DNA of 64,000 bases from Sphingomonas aerolata (GTDB lineage Bacteria; Pseudomonadota; Alphaproteobacteria; Sphingomonadales; Sphingomonadaceae): the NCBI RefSeq assembly GCF_003046295.1, contig NZ_PZZN01000001.1, positions 1,508,812 to 1,572,811 on the forward strand. Reading direction: 5' to 3'. This document shows positions 53,198 through 62,006 of the stretch, piece by piece (within the stretch, counting starts at the first letter, position 1; every line of letters begins with the position of its first letter). The position numbers were made by a program, and so were the translations under genes. The notes under the pieces are model-generated. The model was not told where the DNA came from and ran no database searches. It saw only the letters and a program-made list of their open reading frames with translations.

Positions 53198-54195
53198 AAC
53201 GCCCGGATCGCGTCCGCGAGCTGGTCGACCGGACCGACCGGCGTGTCCCATGCGGTCACCAGCCGGATCTCGCCTGCTGCCCAGTCGTAGAAGTCGAACC
53301 CCTGCGCGCGGAGCGCGGCGGCCTCGTCGGGGGTCGCGCGGAGAAAGACCTCGTTGGCCTCGACCGGATGGACGAGGCGGTCGCCCGCCGCCGCGGCCAG
53401 TCGCGTGGCAGCCTGGTTCGCGGCCCTGCCATTGGCGAGCCAGAGGTCGTCCTCGAGCATCGCGAGGATCTGTGCGGCCAGATACCGCCCCTTTGACAGG
53501 AGCAGGCCCGCGCGCTTGCGGCGATACTGGGTGACGGCGGCGAGCTCGGGCTTGAAGAACACCAGCGCCTCCGCGCTCATCGCGCCGTTCTTGACGAACC
53601 CGAAACTGAGCGCGTCGACGCCTGCGCGCCACGTCATGTCGGCGGGCGAGCATCCCGCATGGACCATCGCGTTTGCAAAGCGCGCGCCGTCCATGTGGAA
53701 GCCGAGCCCGCGCTCCTTTGCGAGCGCGCCGATCTCGGCGACTTCGTGGGGGCGGTAAACCTGGCCATATTCTGTGGCGTTGGTGATCGAGATCGCATGC
53801 GGCTGGACGCGGTGGACGTCGTCGGGGATCGCGTCGAGGACGGTGCGGATCGTCGCGGGCGTCAGCTTCGCGCCGTCCCCATCGGCGAGGAACAGCTTGG
53901 CACCGTGCGTGTAGAATTCGGGCGCGCCGCCCTCGTCATTCTGGATGTGCGCGTCGCGGTGGCAGACGATGCCGCCATGCGGCGGACACAGCGCGGCGAG
54001 CGCGAGGCAGTTGGCGGCGGTGCCGGTGGGCACCCACAGCACCGCCACCTCGGTTTCGAACAGCGCCGACAGGCGGCCGTCGAGCTGCTGGCTCCATTGA
54101 TCGCCCGCATAGGCGGTGTCGAGCGTGTCGGCGGCGGCGATCGCGGCCATGACCTGTGGGTGGATCCTGGCGGCGTTGTCGGAGAAAAAGCGCAT
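53194..54195 (-). CDS. ltaE: Low-specificity L-threonine aldolase-like PLP enzyme
   Basis: The 333-residue protein belongs to the PLP beta-eliminating lyase family. It starts MRFFSDNAARIHPQVMAAI, then HRDAHIQNDEGGAPEFYTHGAKL and GFHMDGARFANAMVHAG, with the DALSFGFVKNGAMSAEALVFF motif whose Lys would hold the cofactor. These match L-allo-threonine/threonine aldolases that split threonine to glycine and acetaldehyde. It forms a unit with the EamA permease, which might move the amino acid or product. Threonine specificity is inferred; the exact symbol is tentative. Confidence 0.82.
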   Translation of the reverse strand: MRFFSDNAARIHPQVMAAIAAADTLDTAYAGDQWSQQLDGRLSALFETEVAVLWVPTGTAANCLALAALCPPHGGIVCHRDAHIQNDEGGAPEFYTHGAKLFLADGDGAKLTPATIRTVLDAIPDDVHRVQPHAISITNATEYGQVYRPHEVAEIGALAKERGLGFHMDGARFANAMVHAGCSPADMTWRAGVDALSFGFVKNGAMSAEALVFFKPELAAVTQYRRKRAGLLLSKGRYLAAQILAMLEDDLWLANGRAANQAATRLAAAAGDRLVHPVEANEVFLRATPDEAAALRAQGFDFYDWAAGEIRLVTAWDTPVGPVDQLADAIRAL

Positions 54196-54263
54196 CGTCA
54201 GGACATGCTGCGATGCGGTGATGGCGTCAACGGGCGCTTCGCCTTGGTCGCCGCCTTCTACGT

Positions 54264-54301
54264 CGTCATCCCGGGTCCTGCCTTTCGTCAGGATGATGAC
54301 G
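54264..54301. repeat. Interrupted hairpin between pbp1a and the aldolase-like gene
   Basis: CGTCATC and GATGACG pair at the ends, with TCCTG and CAGGA pairing inside, around an eight-base loop. It lies about ten bases past the PBP stop and could stop its transcript. The GTCATCCCGG start resembles common repeat sequences of sphingomonads. Confidence 0.55.
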
Positions 54302-54311
54302 GGGGATCGAA

Positions 54312-56501
54312 CTACTGCCCCTCGTCAAATCCCGGCTCCTCCTCGGGCGGCCGGCGATCGTCGCGTGGTGGCCCATCCTCCGGTCGATCGCGGCGTGCGG
54401 GGCCGACCGAGATCGTCCCGTCCTCGCCCATCTTCAGGTTGAAGCCGAGCCCCTCGATCTCGCCGCCGAGCGGCAGGACGCTGTTGTCCCCGTCTTCGGG
54501 GGGCAGTGCATCGGGGTCGATTTCCTCGACCGGCGGCGCGGGGGCGGCGACGGGGGCGATGCCCAGCGCGGACTGCATGAAGTCGCGCCAGATCCGCGCA
54601 GGGATGCCGCCGCCAGACAGGCCGGGATTCGAGCTGTTGTCGTCGTTGCCGACCCATACGCCGACCACCAGGTCGCGCGCGAAGCCGACGAACAGCGCAT
54701 CCTTGTTGTCGGACGTCGTCCCGGTCTTGCCGAACGCATCGACCGTCAGGTTGGCGCTCCGCCCGGTTCCGTTGCGGATCGAGGCGGCGAGCAGGTCGAG
54801 CATCTCGTCATGGATCTTCGGCGGCAGGGCGGTCGAACCCCCGGTCAGCGACTGATACCAGCCCTTTTCCCGAACATCGGCGAGCCCGCGCGGCTGCACT
54901 GGATAGGTCTCGCGCGCGATCGCGGCATAGGCGGCGGTCAGTTCGAGCAGCGACACGGTCGAGGTGCCGAGGCCGATCGTCGCCTCGTTCGGAATGGGCG
55001 TGGAAATTCCCAGGTCGCGCGCCGCCTTGATCACCGCCCGGACGCCGACTTCTTGCGTCAGCCGGGCGGCGGCAACGTTGGACGAGCGGGCAAATGCCTG
55101 GCGCAGCGTGATCGTCCCCTGATAGCGTCCGTCGCTGTTCTTGGGCGTCCAGTCGCCGATCGTCACCGGGCGGTCCTCGATCGTCGAATCGGGTGTCATC
55201 CCCGCGCGCATTGCGGCGAGATAGACGAACAGCTTGAACGTCGATCCGGGCTGGCGACGCGCCTGAGTCGCACGGTTGAACGGGCTCTTGCGGTAATCCT
55301 TGCCGCCGACCATCGCGACGACGCGCCCGTCGGGACGCATCGCCACCAGCGCGACCTGCGCCTCGCGCAGCCCGGCGCGCGCGACGGTGCGTTCGGCGGC
55401 GCGTTGCAGCCGCGGATCGAGCGTGGTCCGGACGGTGGTTTCCGTCTTCACCTCGCCCGCCTGGTCGCGCGCCTCGGGCAGGATCCAGTCGGCGAAATAG
55501 GTGCCGTTGGGGAGTTGCTTCGGGCGGTTCGCCAGCACGCGTTGCGGGCGGACCGCATCGCCCTCCGCTTCGGTGAGGAAACCCGCGGCGACCATCGCGC
55601 CGACGACGACGGCTTCACGCTTGCGCGCACCCTCGAGGTTGGAGGTCGGGGCGAGCCGCGACGGCGCCTTGACCAGGCCGGCGAGCATCGCTGCCTGGCC
55701 GACGTTCAGCGCCGCGGGTGTCCGGCCGAAATAATGCTTGGCAGCCGCGCTGATCCCATAGGTGTTGTCGCCGAAATACACGTTCGACAGATAGCGCGAG
55801 AGGATCTCGTCCTTCGACAGCCATGCCTCAAGCCAGACGGCGATCATCGCCTCGCGGATCTTGCGCGTCGCGGTGCGATCCGAATCGAGGAACGCGTTCT
55901 TCGCAAGCTGTTGCGTGATCGTGCTGCCGCCCTGACGCACCCCGCCCGACCCGAGATTCGCCCAGGCCGCGCGCGCGATCCCGCGCGGGTCGATACCCCA
56001 GTGCGAATAGAAGCGGCGGTCCTCGATCGCGAGGAACGCCTCGCGCACGTGCGGCGGCAGCGTCGCCGCGTCGACCGGTTTGCCGATGATCGCGCCGCGC
56101 CGTGCGATCGGCGTGCCGTCATCGGCGGTGAGCGTGATCGAGGGCGGGGTCGGCGGCTGCAGTGATTTCGACAGGGGCGCGGTGATCGCCAGCCAGATGA
56201 TCGCGATCACCAGCAGGATGATGCCGATACCGGTGCCGCGCACGATCCACCGGCCGATCCCGCCCCGCCTGCGCCGCGGTGTCGCGGGCTGCGGGTAGCC
56301 ATCGTCCTGGCGGGGATCGTAATTGCCGTCCGGATCCTCGCCCAGTCGCTCGCGCTCATATTTCTCGCGCAGGCGTTCGCGCTCGGTGATCAACCGCTCG
56401 CGTTCATAGGCATAGGGCTCGCGTTCGCCGGACATGCCGGAGCCGGATCGGGCGGGGTCGAAGGGATCGGGGCGCATCGGATCGTTCCAGCGGTCGGGCA
56501 T
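54312..56501 (-). CDS. mrcA: Class A penicillin-binding protein (PBP1a type)
   Basis: The 729-residue protein polymerises and cross-links peptidoglycan. After a long charged cytoplasmic tail (residues 1-80, with ERERLITERERLREKYERERL being a likely coiled coil) comes one membrane helix (about 88-110). The GT51 glycosyltransferase shows EDRRFYSHWGIDPRGIAR and GGSTITQQLAKN. The transpeptidase shows STFK (SxxK), SSNVA (SxN) and KTGTT (KTG). The C-terminus is acidic and proline-rich. The long basic/acidic N-terminal tail is unlike E. coli PBP1a and could bind cytoplasmic partners. It shares a 117-base divergent region with the FMN reductase gene. Confidence 0.94.
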   Translation of the reverse strand: MPDRWNDPMRPDPFDPARSGSGMSGEREPYAYERERLITERERLREKYERERLGEDPDGNYDPRQDDGYPQPATPRRRRGGIGRWIVRGTGIGIILLVIAIIWLAITAPLSKSLQPPTPPSITLTADDGTPIARRGAIIGKPVDAATLPPHVREAFLAIEDRRFYSHWGIDPRGIARAAWANLGSGGVRQGGSTITQQLAKNAFLDSDRTATRKIREAMIAVWLEAWLSKDEILSRYLSNVYFGDNTYGISAAAKHYFGRTPAALNVGQAAMLAGLVKAPSRLAPTSNLEGARKREAVVVGAMVAAGFLTEAEGDAVRPQRVLANRPKQLPNGTYFADWILPEARDQAGEVKTETTVRTTLDPRLQRAAERTVARAGLREAQVALVAMRPDGRVVAMVGGKDYRKSPFNRATQARRQPGSTFKLFVYLAAMRAGMTPDSTIEDRPVTIGDWTPKNSDGRYQGTITLRQAFARSSNVAAARLTQEVGVRAVIKAARDLGISTPIPNEATIGLGTSTVSLLELTAAYAAIARETYPVQPRGLADVREKGWYQSLTGGSTALPPKIHDEMLDLLAASIRNGTGRSANLTVDAFGKTGTTSDNKDALFVGFARDLVVGVWVGNDDNSSNPGLSGGGIPARIWRDFMQSALGIAPVAAPAPPVEEIDPDALPPEDGDNSVLPLGGEIEGLGFNLKMGEDGTISVGPARRDRPEDGPPRDDRRPPEEEPGFDEGQ

Positions 56502-56618
56502 CTGGTGTGTTATCGTTCTATGACAGTTCGGACAAGCCTATGCGCACGCTTAACGTGTACGCGCGCTGAGCGACAGCATTGGCCTGTTGTCATCACCGGG
56601 CGAAACGAGGAAGAGCTA

Positions 56619-57245
56619 ATGATGATGTTCGAACAGGGTGACACCGTGGCAGCTACCGACTCTCTATCGCCCTCCCTGCCGCTTGTCGTCGGCATTGGCG
56701 GGACGATCGGCGGCGTGTCGTCGACCGAGCGCGCATTGCGGATCGCGCTCGATTCGGTCGAGCGACACGGATACCGGACACAGATGTTCGGCGGCGCGGA
56801 CATGGCCCGGCTGCCGCTTTACGATCCCAAGGCGACCGAGCGGACCGAGGACGAGCGTGCCTTTGTCGCGGCGGTGCGCGCGGCCTCGGCAGTGATCATC
56901 GCCAGTCCGGGCTATCATGGCAGCATCTCGGGCGTGGTGAAGAACGCGCTCGACCTGCTCGAGGAAACCGCGCGCGATCCCGAACGGCCCTATCTGGCGG
57001 ACATGCCGGTCGGGCTGATCGCGACCGCCTATGGCTGGCAGGCGACGGGCAGCACGATCGCGGCGCTTCGCTCGATCGTCCACGCACTGCGCGGCTGGCC
57101 GACGCCATTCGCAGCGGCGATCAACACACAAGTGACGAAATTCGATGCCGAGGGCGGGGCGAGCGATCCCGCGGTGCTTGAGCAGCTTCGTCTGGTCGGC
57201 CGGCAGGTCGCGCGGTTCGCACCTTTGTCCGAACCGGCAAACTGA
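56619..57245 (+). CDS. NADPH-dependent FMN reductase-like flavoprotein
   Basis: The 208-residue protein has the flavodoxin-like fold of the NADPH-dependent FMN reductase family: VVGIGGTIGGVSSTERALRIAL (residues about 20-41), ASPGYHGSISGVVKNALDLLEE (about 94-115, the P-G-Y-x-G-S motif that holds FMN) and a C-terminal helix. Family members reduce FMN, azo dyes, chromate or quinones. ATG at 56619 is chosen because GAGGAAGAG lies just before it; two further ATG codons directly follow. The frame is open upstream to 56505 but has no similarity there. Function beyond flavin reduction is not known. Confidence 0.85.
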   Translation: MMMFEQGDTVAATDSLSPSLPLVVGIGGTIGGVSSTERALRIALDSVERHGYRTQMFGGADMARLPLYDPKATERTEDERAFVAAVRAASAVIIASPGYHGSISGVVKNALDLLEETARDPERPYLADMPVGLIATAYGWQATGSTIAALRSIVHALRGWPTPFAAAINTQVTKFDAEGGASDPAVLEQLRLVGRQVARFAPLSEPAN

Positions 57246-57256
57246 CCGCGCGTCGC

Positions 57257-57296
57257 ACCGCCGCGTCACCCGGGTCTGGCCCTAGATGACGCGGCG
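57257..57296. terminator. Long hairpin between FMN reductase and RND operon
   Basis: CCGCCGCGTCA and TGACGCGGCGG form a perfect 11-pair stem with an 18-base loop in the gap between two converging genes. No T-run follows, so it may act as a barrier to transcription from either side. Confidence 0.55.
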
Positions 57297-57313
57297 GCCG
57301 TGACGGGCCGGTG

Positions 57314-58798
57314 TTACCGCAGCCCACCGCCGAGCGCACGATACAGCTCGACCGCATTGGTGTCGCGAACCAGCCGGGTCGCCAGCAGGCTCTGCTGCGC
57401 GGTGTAGAGCGACCGCTGTGAATCGAGCGTGTTTAGGAACGGATCGATCCCCGCGCGGAAGCGCAGTTGCGACAGGTTGAACGCGCCCGCCGCATTGTCG
57501 CGCAGCGACGTCTGCGCCTCGAGCTGGCCGTTGATCGTGCCGCGCCGGGCGAGCGCATCGGCAACCTCACGGAAGCCGGTCTGGACGCTCTTCTCATAGG
57601 TAGCGAGCATCGCGTCGCGCGAGGCCTTGGCGTAGTCCAGATTACCCTTGTTGCGACCGAAGTCGAAGATCGGCTGCGTGATCGACGGCGCGACCGACCA
57701 GGATTCGCTGCCCTTGCCGAACAGGTTCGACAGGCCGAGGCTCAACGTGCCGAGCGACGCGGTCAGCGAGATATTGGGGAAGAACGCCGCGCGGGCCGCA
57801 CCAATATTGGCGTTCGCCGCAATCAACTGATGCTCGGCAGCCGCGACGTCGGGGCGCCGCAGCAGGACTTCGGAGGACAGGTTGGCGGGCAGATTTTCCA
57901 GCGTCGGCGTCTTCTCCGGCATCCGGGCCGGCAGCAGGTCGGCACTCAGCGTGGTGCCTGCGAGCAGGTTCAGCGCATTCTGGTCCTGCGCGATGAGCGT
58001 CGTCGCATCGGCGATGTCGGAGCGCGCCTGGTCATAGGTCGTCCGCGCCTGGCGCACTTCGAGTTCGGACGCGATGCCGATGCGGAACCGATCCTGCGTC
58101 AGCTTGAGCGTTTCGCCGAAGGCCCGTTCGGTGTCCTGCGCGATCTTCAGCCGATCCTGGTCCGCTGCCATCGTCAGCCAGGCGGTCGCGGTTTCCGCGA
58201 TCAGCGACACCTGCGCGGCGTTGCGGTTTTCCTCCGCGGCGAAATAGGCCTGTTGCTGCGCCTGGGTCAGATTGCGGACCCGGCCGAACAGATCGATTTC
58301 CCAGGCCGAGACGCCGAGATTGGCCGAATAGATGTCGAACCGGCCGCCGCCGGCGACCGCCCCGGCACCGGTGCCGCCGCCCCCGGTGCCGCCTCCAGTA
58401 CCGCCGCCCGTGGTGCCGCCCGTACCGCCACCGACGGCGCCGAAGGGGGACTTCTGATAGGTTGCGCTGCCCGTCGCACCCAGCGTCGGGAACAGGTCGG
58501 CGCGCTGGACGCGATATTGCGCCCGCGCCTGCGCGACATTGGCAACCGCGATCCGGACGTCGCGGTTGTTGTCGAGCGCGGTGCGAATGACGCGGCGCAG
58601 GCGGTCGTCGGTAAAGAACGCCTCCCATGCGGTGTCCGCGGGCACGATCGCACCCGCCGCATCGGTCGCCGCATAAGCCGGTCCGGTCGGCGTGGACGGG
58701 GCCACCGGAAGCTCGGGCCGGACATATTTCGGGGCCAGGTTGCAGCCGGCGAGCGTGAGCCCGGCGGCGAACGTCAGAGCGATTTTGCGCGAGAACAT
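57314..58798 (-). CDS. RND efflux outer-membrane lipoprotein (OprM/NodT type)
   Basis: The 494-residue protein is the TolC-like outer-membrane channel. It has a lipoprotein signal (ALTFAAGLTLAGCNLAPKYVRP, Cys at about residue 19) and two repeats of the outer-membrane-factor pattern. Recognisable parts are AWEAFFTDDRLRRVIRTALDNNRDVRIAVANV and SSEVLLRRPDVAAAEHQLIAANANIGAARAAFFP. An unusual Gly/Thr-rich insertion (about residues 125-160, encoded near 58340-58440) sits after the first coiled region. It is the last gene of the efflux operon, four bases past the pump gene. ATG at 58798 begins the lipoprotein signal. Confidence 0.93.
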   Translation of the reverse strand: MFSRKIALTFAAGLTLAGCNLAPKYVRPELPVAPSTPTGPAYAATDAAGAIVPADTAWEAFFTDDRLRRVIRTALDNNRDVRIAVANVAQARAQYRVQRADLFPTLGATGSATYQKSPFGAVGGGTGGTTGGGTGGGTGGGGTGAGAVAGGGRFDIYSANLGVSAWEIDLFGRVRNLTQAQQQAYFAAEENRNAAQVSLIAETATAWLTMAADQDRLKIAQDTERAFGETLKLTQDRFRIGIASELEVRQARTTYDQARSDIADATTLIAQDQNALNLLAGTTLSADLLPARMPEKTPTLENLPANLSSEVLLRRPDVAAAEHQLIAANANIGAARAAFFPNISLTASLGTLSLGLSNLFGKGSESWSVAPSITQPIFDFGRNKGNLDYAKASRDAMLATYEKSVQTGFREVADALARRGTINGQLEAQTSLRDNAAGAFNLSQLRFRAGIDPFLNTLDSQRSLYTAQQSLLATRLVRDTNAVELYRALGGGLR

Positions 58799-58802
58799 CG
58801 GA

Positions 58803-61800
58803 TCAGGCCTCCTGCGGCCGCTGGTCGTGGGGCGTGGTGTCACCGTCACGGGTGTCGTCACGTGTGTCATCACGGCGGCGGTCTCCGTCCTGCTGGCCGG
58901 GCTTGTCCTGCTTGAAGACGCGCTTCACGAGCAGGAAGAACAGCGGCACGAAGAAGATCGCGAGCACGGTCGCGGACAGCATGCCGCCCACCACCGCCCA
59001 ACCGATCGCATTCTGGCCGCCGGCGCCCGCACCGCTCGACAGCGCGAGCGGCAGCACGCCGAAGATGAACGCGAACGAGGTCATCAGGATCGGGCGAAGA
59101 CGCAGCTTGGCCGCCTCGACCGCGGCATCCGCCGCGTTCATCCCGTCACCCATCTTCTCCTCGGCGAACTCGACGATCAGGATCGCGTTCTTCGCCGCCA
59201 CGCCGATCGTCGTAATCAGCCCGACCTGGAGATAGATGTCGTTGTTCAGCCCCGCGACCATCGCCGCGAGCACCGCACCGAGCACGCCGAGCGGCACGAC
59301 GAGGAGCACGGCGATCGGGATCGACCAGCTCTCGTACAGTGCGGCAAGGCACAGGAACACGATCAGCAGCGACAGCGCATAGACATAGGTCGACTGCCCG
59401 CCCGAAAGCTGTTCCTCATAGCTGAGGCCGGTCCACTCATAGCCGATGCCGGGGGGCAGCTTGGCCGCCATTTCCTCCATCGCCTTGATCGCGGTGCCGC
59501 TGCTGACGCCGGGTGCGGGCGACCCCATGATCTCGAACGAGGCGACGCCGTTATAGCGTTCGAGACGTGCGGGGCCGTAGGTCCAGTCGGTCGTCGAGAA
59601 GGACGACATCGGCGTCATCGCGTTGGTCGCGCCGCGGACGAAGAAGTTGCCAAGGTCGGCGGGCGACTTGCGGAACGGTGCATCGGCCTGGACGAACACC
59701 TTCTTCACGCGACCGCGGTCGATGAAGTCGTTGATGTACGATCCGCCAAACGCGGTGCTGACGGTGGTGTTGATATCCGCCTGGCTCAGCCCGAGCGCGC
59801 CCGCCTGAGCCTGGTCGACGTTCAATTTGAGCTGTGGCGCATCCTCCAGGCCGTTCGGACGGACCTGCATCAGGCGCTTGTCCTGGCTGGCCATGCCGAG
59901 CAGCATGTTGCGGGCCTCGAGCAGCTTGTCGTGGCCAACGCCGGCATTGTCCTTCAGCATGAAGTCGAAGCCGTTGGCGTTGCCGAGTTCCTGCACGGCG
60001 GGGGGCACGAAGCCGATCACCATGCCGGCGCGGATCCCGGCAAGCGCCTGGTTGGCGCGCTGGGCGACCGCGGCGACGGTGTTCGCGTCGCCTTCGCGAT
60101 CCTCCCACGGCTTGAGCTGGATGAAGGCGAGTCCGACATTCTGGCCCTGGCCGACAAAGCCGAAGCCGCTGATCGTGAAGATGCCCGCAATGTTGGCCTT
60201 CTCGTCGACCAGGAAGTGATCGCGCAGCTTGTCCATCGTCCGCGCGGTCTCTTCCATCGTCGTGCCCGTGGGCATCGACACCTGCGCGAACATCAGGCCC
60301 TGATCCTCTTCGGGCAGGAAGCCCGAGGGCAGTCGCAGGAAGACGAACAGCATCGCGCCGACGATGACCGCATAGACGATCATCGTCCGCACCCAGCCCT
60401 TTTCGACGCGGCGCAGGCCCTTACCATATCTGTCGACGCCGCGATCGAAGGTCCGGTTGAACCAGCCGAAAAAGCCCTTCTTGTCGCCGTGATCCTGCTT
60501 GGACGGCTTCAGGATGGTGGCGCAGAGTGCGGGCGTCAGGATCAGCGCGACCAGCACCGAGAGCACCATCGACGAGACGATCGTGATCGAAAACTGGCGG
60601 AAGATCACGCCGGTCGAGCCGCTGAAGAACGCCATCGGCAGGAACACCGCGGACAGTACGAGACCGATGCCGACCAGCGCGCCGCTGATCTCGTCCATCG
60701 ATTTCTTGGCGGCTTCCTTGGGGCTCAGCCCCTCTTCCTGGATCAGGCGTTCGACATTCTCGACGACGACGATCGCGTCATCGACGAGCAGACCGATCGC
60801 CAGCACCATGCCGAACAGCGTCAGCGTGTTGATCGTGAAGCCCGCGACCTGAAGCACGGCGAGCGAGCCGAGCAGCACGACCGGCACCGCGATCGTCGGG
60901 ATGAGCGTGGCGCGGAAGTTCTGGAGGAAGAGGAACATCACGAGGAAGACGAGGATGATCGCCTCGATCAGCGTGTGGACCACCTGTTCGACCGACAGCC
61001 GCACGAACGTCGAATTGTCGACCGGATAGGCGATCTTGACGTCGGCCGGGAACTGCTTGGCGATCTTCTCGACCTCGGCCTTCACCAGCGTGACGGTGTC
61101 GAGCGCGTTGGCGCCCGGCGCCAGCTTCACGCCGAAGCCTGCTGCCTGCTTGCCGTTGTAGCGCGCCTGGAAGCTGTAGTTTTCCGAGCCCATTTCGACC
61201 CGGGCGACATCGGCAAGGCGCACGGTGGCGCCGCCGGTGGCCGAGCGGATGATGATCTGGCGGAACTGTTCCGGAGTCTGCAGACGCGACTGCGCAGTGA
61301 CGGTCGCGTTCAGGGCCTGGCCCTTGACCGCGGGAAGGCTGCCGACCTGACCGGCGGAAACCTGTGCGTTCTGCGCGGTCAATGCCGAGGTGATGTCGGT
61401 AACGGTGACGCCGAGGTTCGACATCTTGAACGGATCGACCCAGATCCGCATCGAATATTGCGCGCCGAACACCTGCGTGTCGCCGACGCCCTTGATCCGG
61501 CTGAGCGGATCCTGAAGCTTGGATGCGATCAGATCGCCGAGATCGACCTGATCATGGCTGCCGTCCTGCGAATAGGCGGCGATCACGAGCAGGAAGTTGG
61601 CGGTCGCCTTGGTCACGCGAAGCCCGGCCTGCTGCACTTCCTGCGGCAGGAGCGGGGTCGCCTGTTGCAGCTTGTTCTGCACCTGGACCTGCGCGATGTC
61701 CGCGTCGGTGCCCTGCTCGAAGGTCAGCGTGATCGCGAGATTGCCCGCGCCGTCGCTGGTCGAGGCGAAGTAGCGAAGGTTGTCGATCCCCTTCATCTGC

Positions 61801-62000
61801 TGCTCGATGATCTGCGTTGTCGTGTTCTCGAGCGTCTGCGCGTCGGCACCCGGATAGGAGGTCGCGACCGTCACCTTGGGCGCGGCGATCTCGGGGAACT
61901 GCGCGATCGGCAGCGACCGGATCGCCAGGACGCCGGCCAGCATCAGGATGATCGCGATGACCCATGCGAAGATGGGTCGATCGATGAAATAGCGTGACAT
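58803..62000 (-). CDS. RND multidrug efflux pump (AcrB/MexB family)
   Basis: The 1065-residue inner-membrane transporter has the HAE1-type RND layout of 12 helices and two large periplasmic loops. SRYFIDRPIFAWVIAIILMLAGVLAI opens the protein. The proton-relay Asp pair lies in GMVLAIGLLVDDAIVVVENVERLIQEEGLSP (about residues 400-430). GYEWTGLSYEEQLSGGQS and the C-terminal half complete the HAE1 pattern. The C-terminal tail is rich in Asp and Arg (DGDRRRDDTRDDTRDGD). It likely exports antibiotics, dyes or detergents, but the substrate is unknown. The adaptor lies six bases upstream. Confidence 0.96.
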   Translation of the reverse strand: MSRYFIDRPIFAWVIAIILMLAGVLAIRSLPIAQFPEIAAPKVTVATSYPGADAQTLENTTTQIIEQQMKGIDNLRYFASTSDGAGNLAITLTFEQGTDADIAQVQVQNKLQQATPLLPQEVQQAGLRVTKATANFLLVIAAYSQDGSHDQVDLGDLIASKLQDPLSRIKGVGDTQVFGAQYSMRIWVDPFKMSNLGVTVTDITSALTAQNAQVSAGQVGSLPAVKGQALNATVTAQSRLQTPEQFRQIIIRSATGGATVRLADVARVEMGSENYSFQARYNGKQAAGFGVKLAPGANALDTVTLVKAEVEKIAKQFPADVKIAYPVDNSTFVRLSVEQVVHTLIEAIILVFLVMFLFLQNFRATLIPTIAVPVVLLGSLAVLQVAGFTINTLTLFGMVLAIGLLVDDAIVVVENVERLIQEEGLSPKEAAKKSMDEISGALVGIGLVLSAVFLPMAFFSGSTGVIFRQFSITIVSSMVLSVLVALILTPALCATILKPSKQDHGDKKGFFGWFNRTFDRGVDRYGKGLRRVEKGWVRTMIVYAVIVGAMLFVFLRLPSGFLPEEDQGLMFAQVSMPTGTTMEETARTMDKLRDHFLVDEKANIAGIFTISGFGFVGQGQNVGLAFIQLKPWEDREGDANTVAAVAQRANQALAGIRAGMVIGFVPPAVQELGNANGFDFMLKDNAGVGHDKLLEARNMLLGMASQDKRLMQVRPNGLEDAPQLKLNVDQAQAGALGLSQADINTTVSTAFGGSYINDFIDRGRVKKVFVQADAPFRKSPADLGNFFVRGATNAMTPMSSFSTTDWTYGPARLERYNGVASFEIMGSPAPGVSSGTAIKAMEEMAAKLPPGIGYEWTGLSYEEQLSGGQSTYVYALSLLIVFLCLAALYESWSIPIAVLLVVPLGVLGAVLAAMVAGLNNDIYLQVGLITTIGVAAKNAILIVEFAEEKMGDGMNAADAAVEAAKLRLRPILMTSFAFIFGVLPLALSSGAGAGGQNAIGWAVVGGMLSATVLAIFFVPLFFLLVKRVFKQDKPGQQDGDRRRDDTRDDTRDGDTTPHDQRPQEA

Positions 62001-62006
62001 GAGGCG

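Noticed and set aside
58692..61997. 1101-codon plus-strand frame opposite the RND pump
   Set aside because: Antisense to AcrB-type coding sequence, with His/Arg/Asp-rich composition and no recognisable domain.
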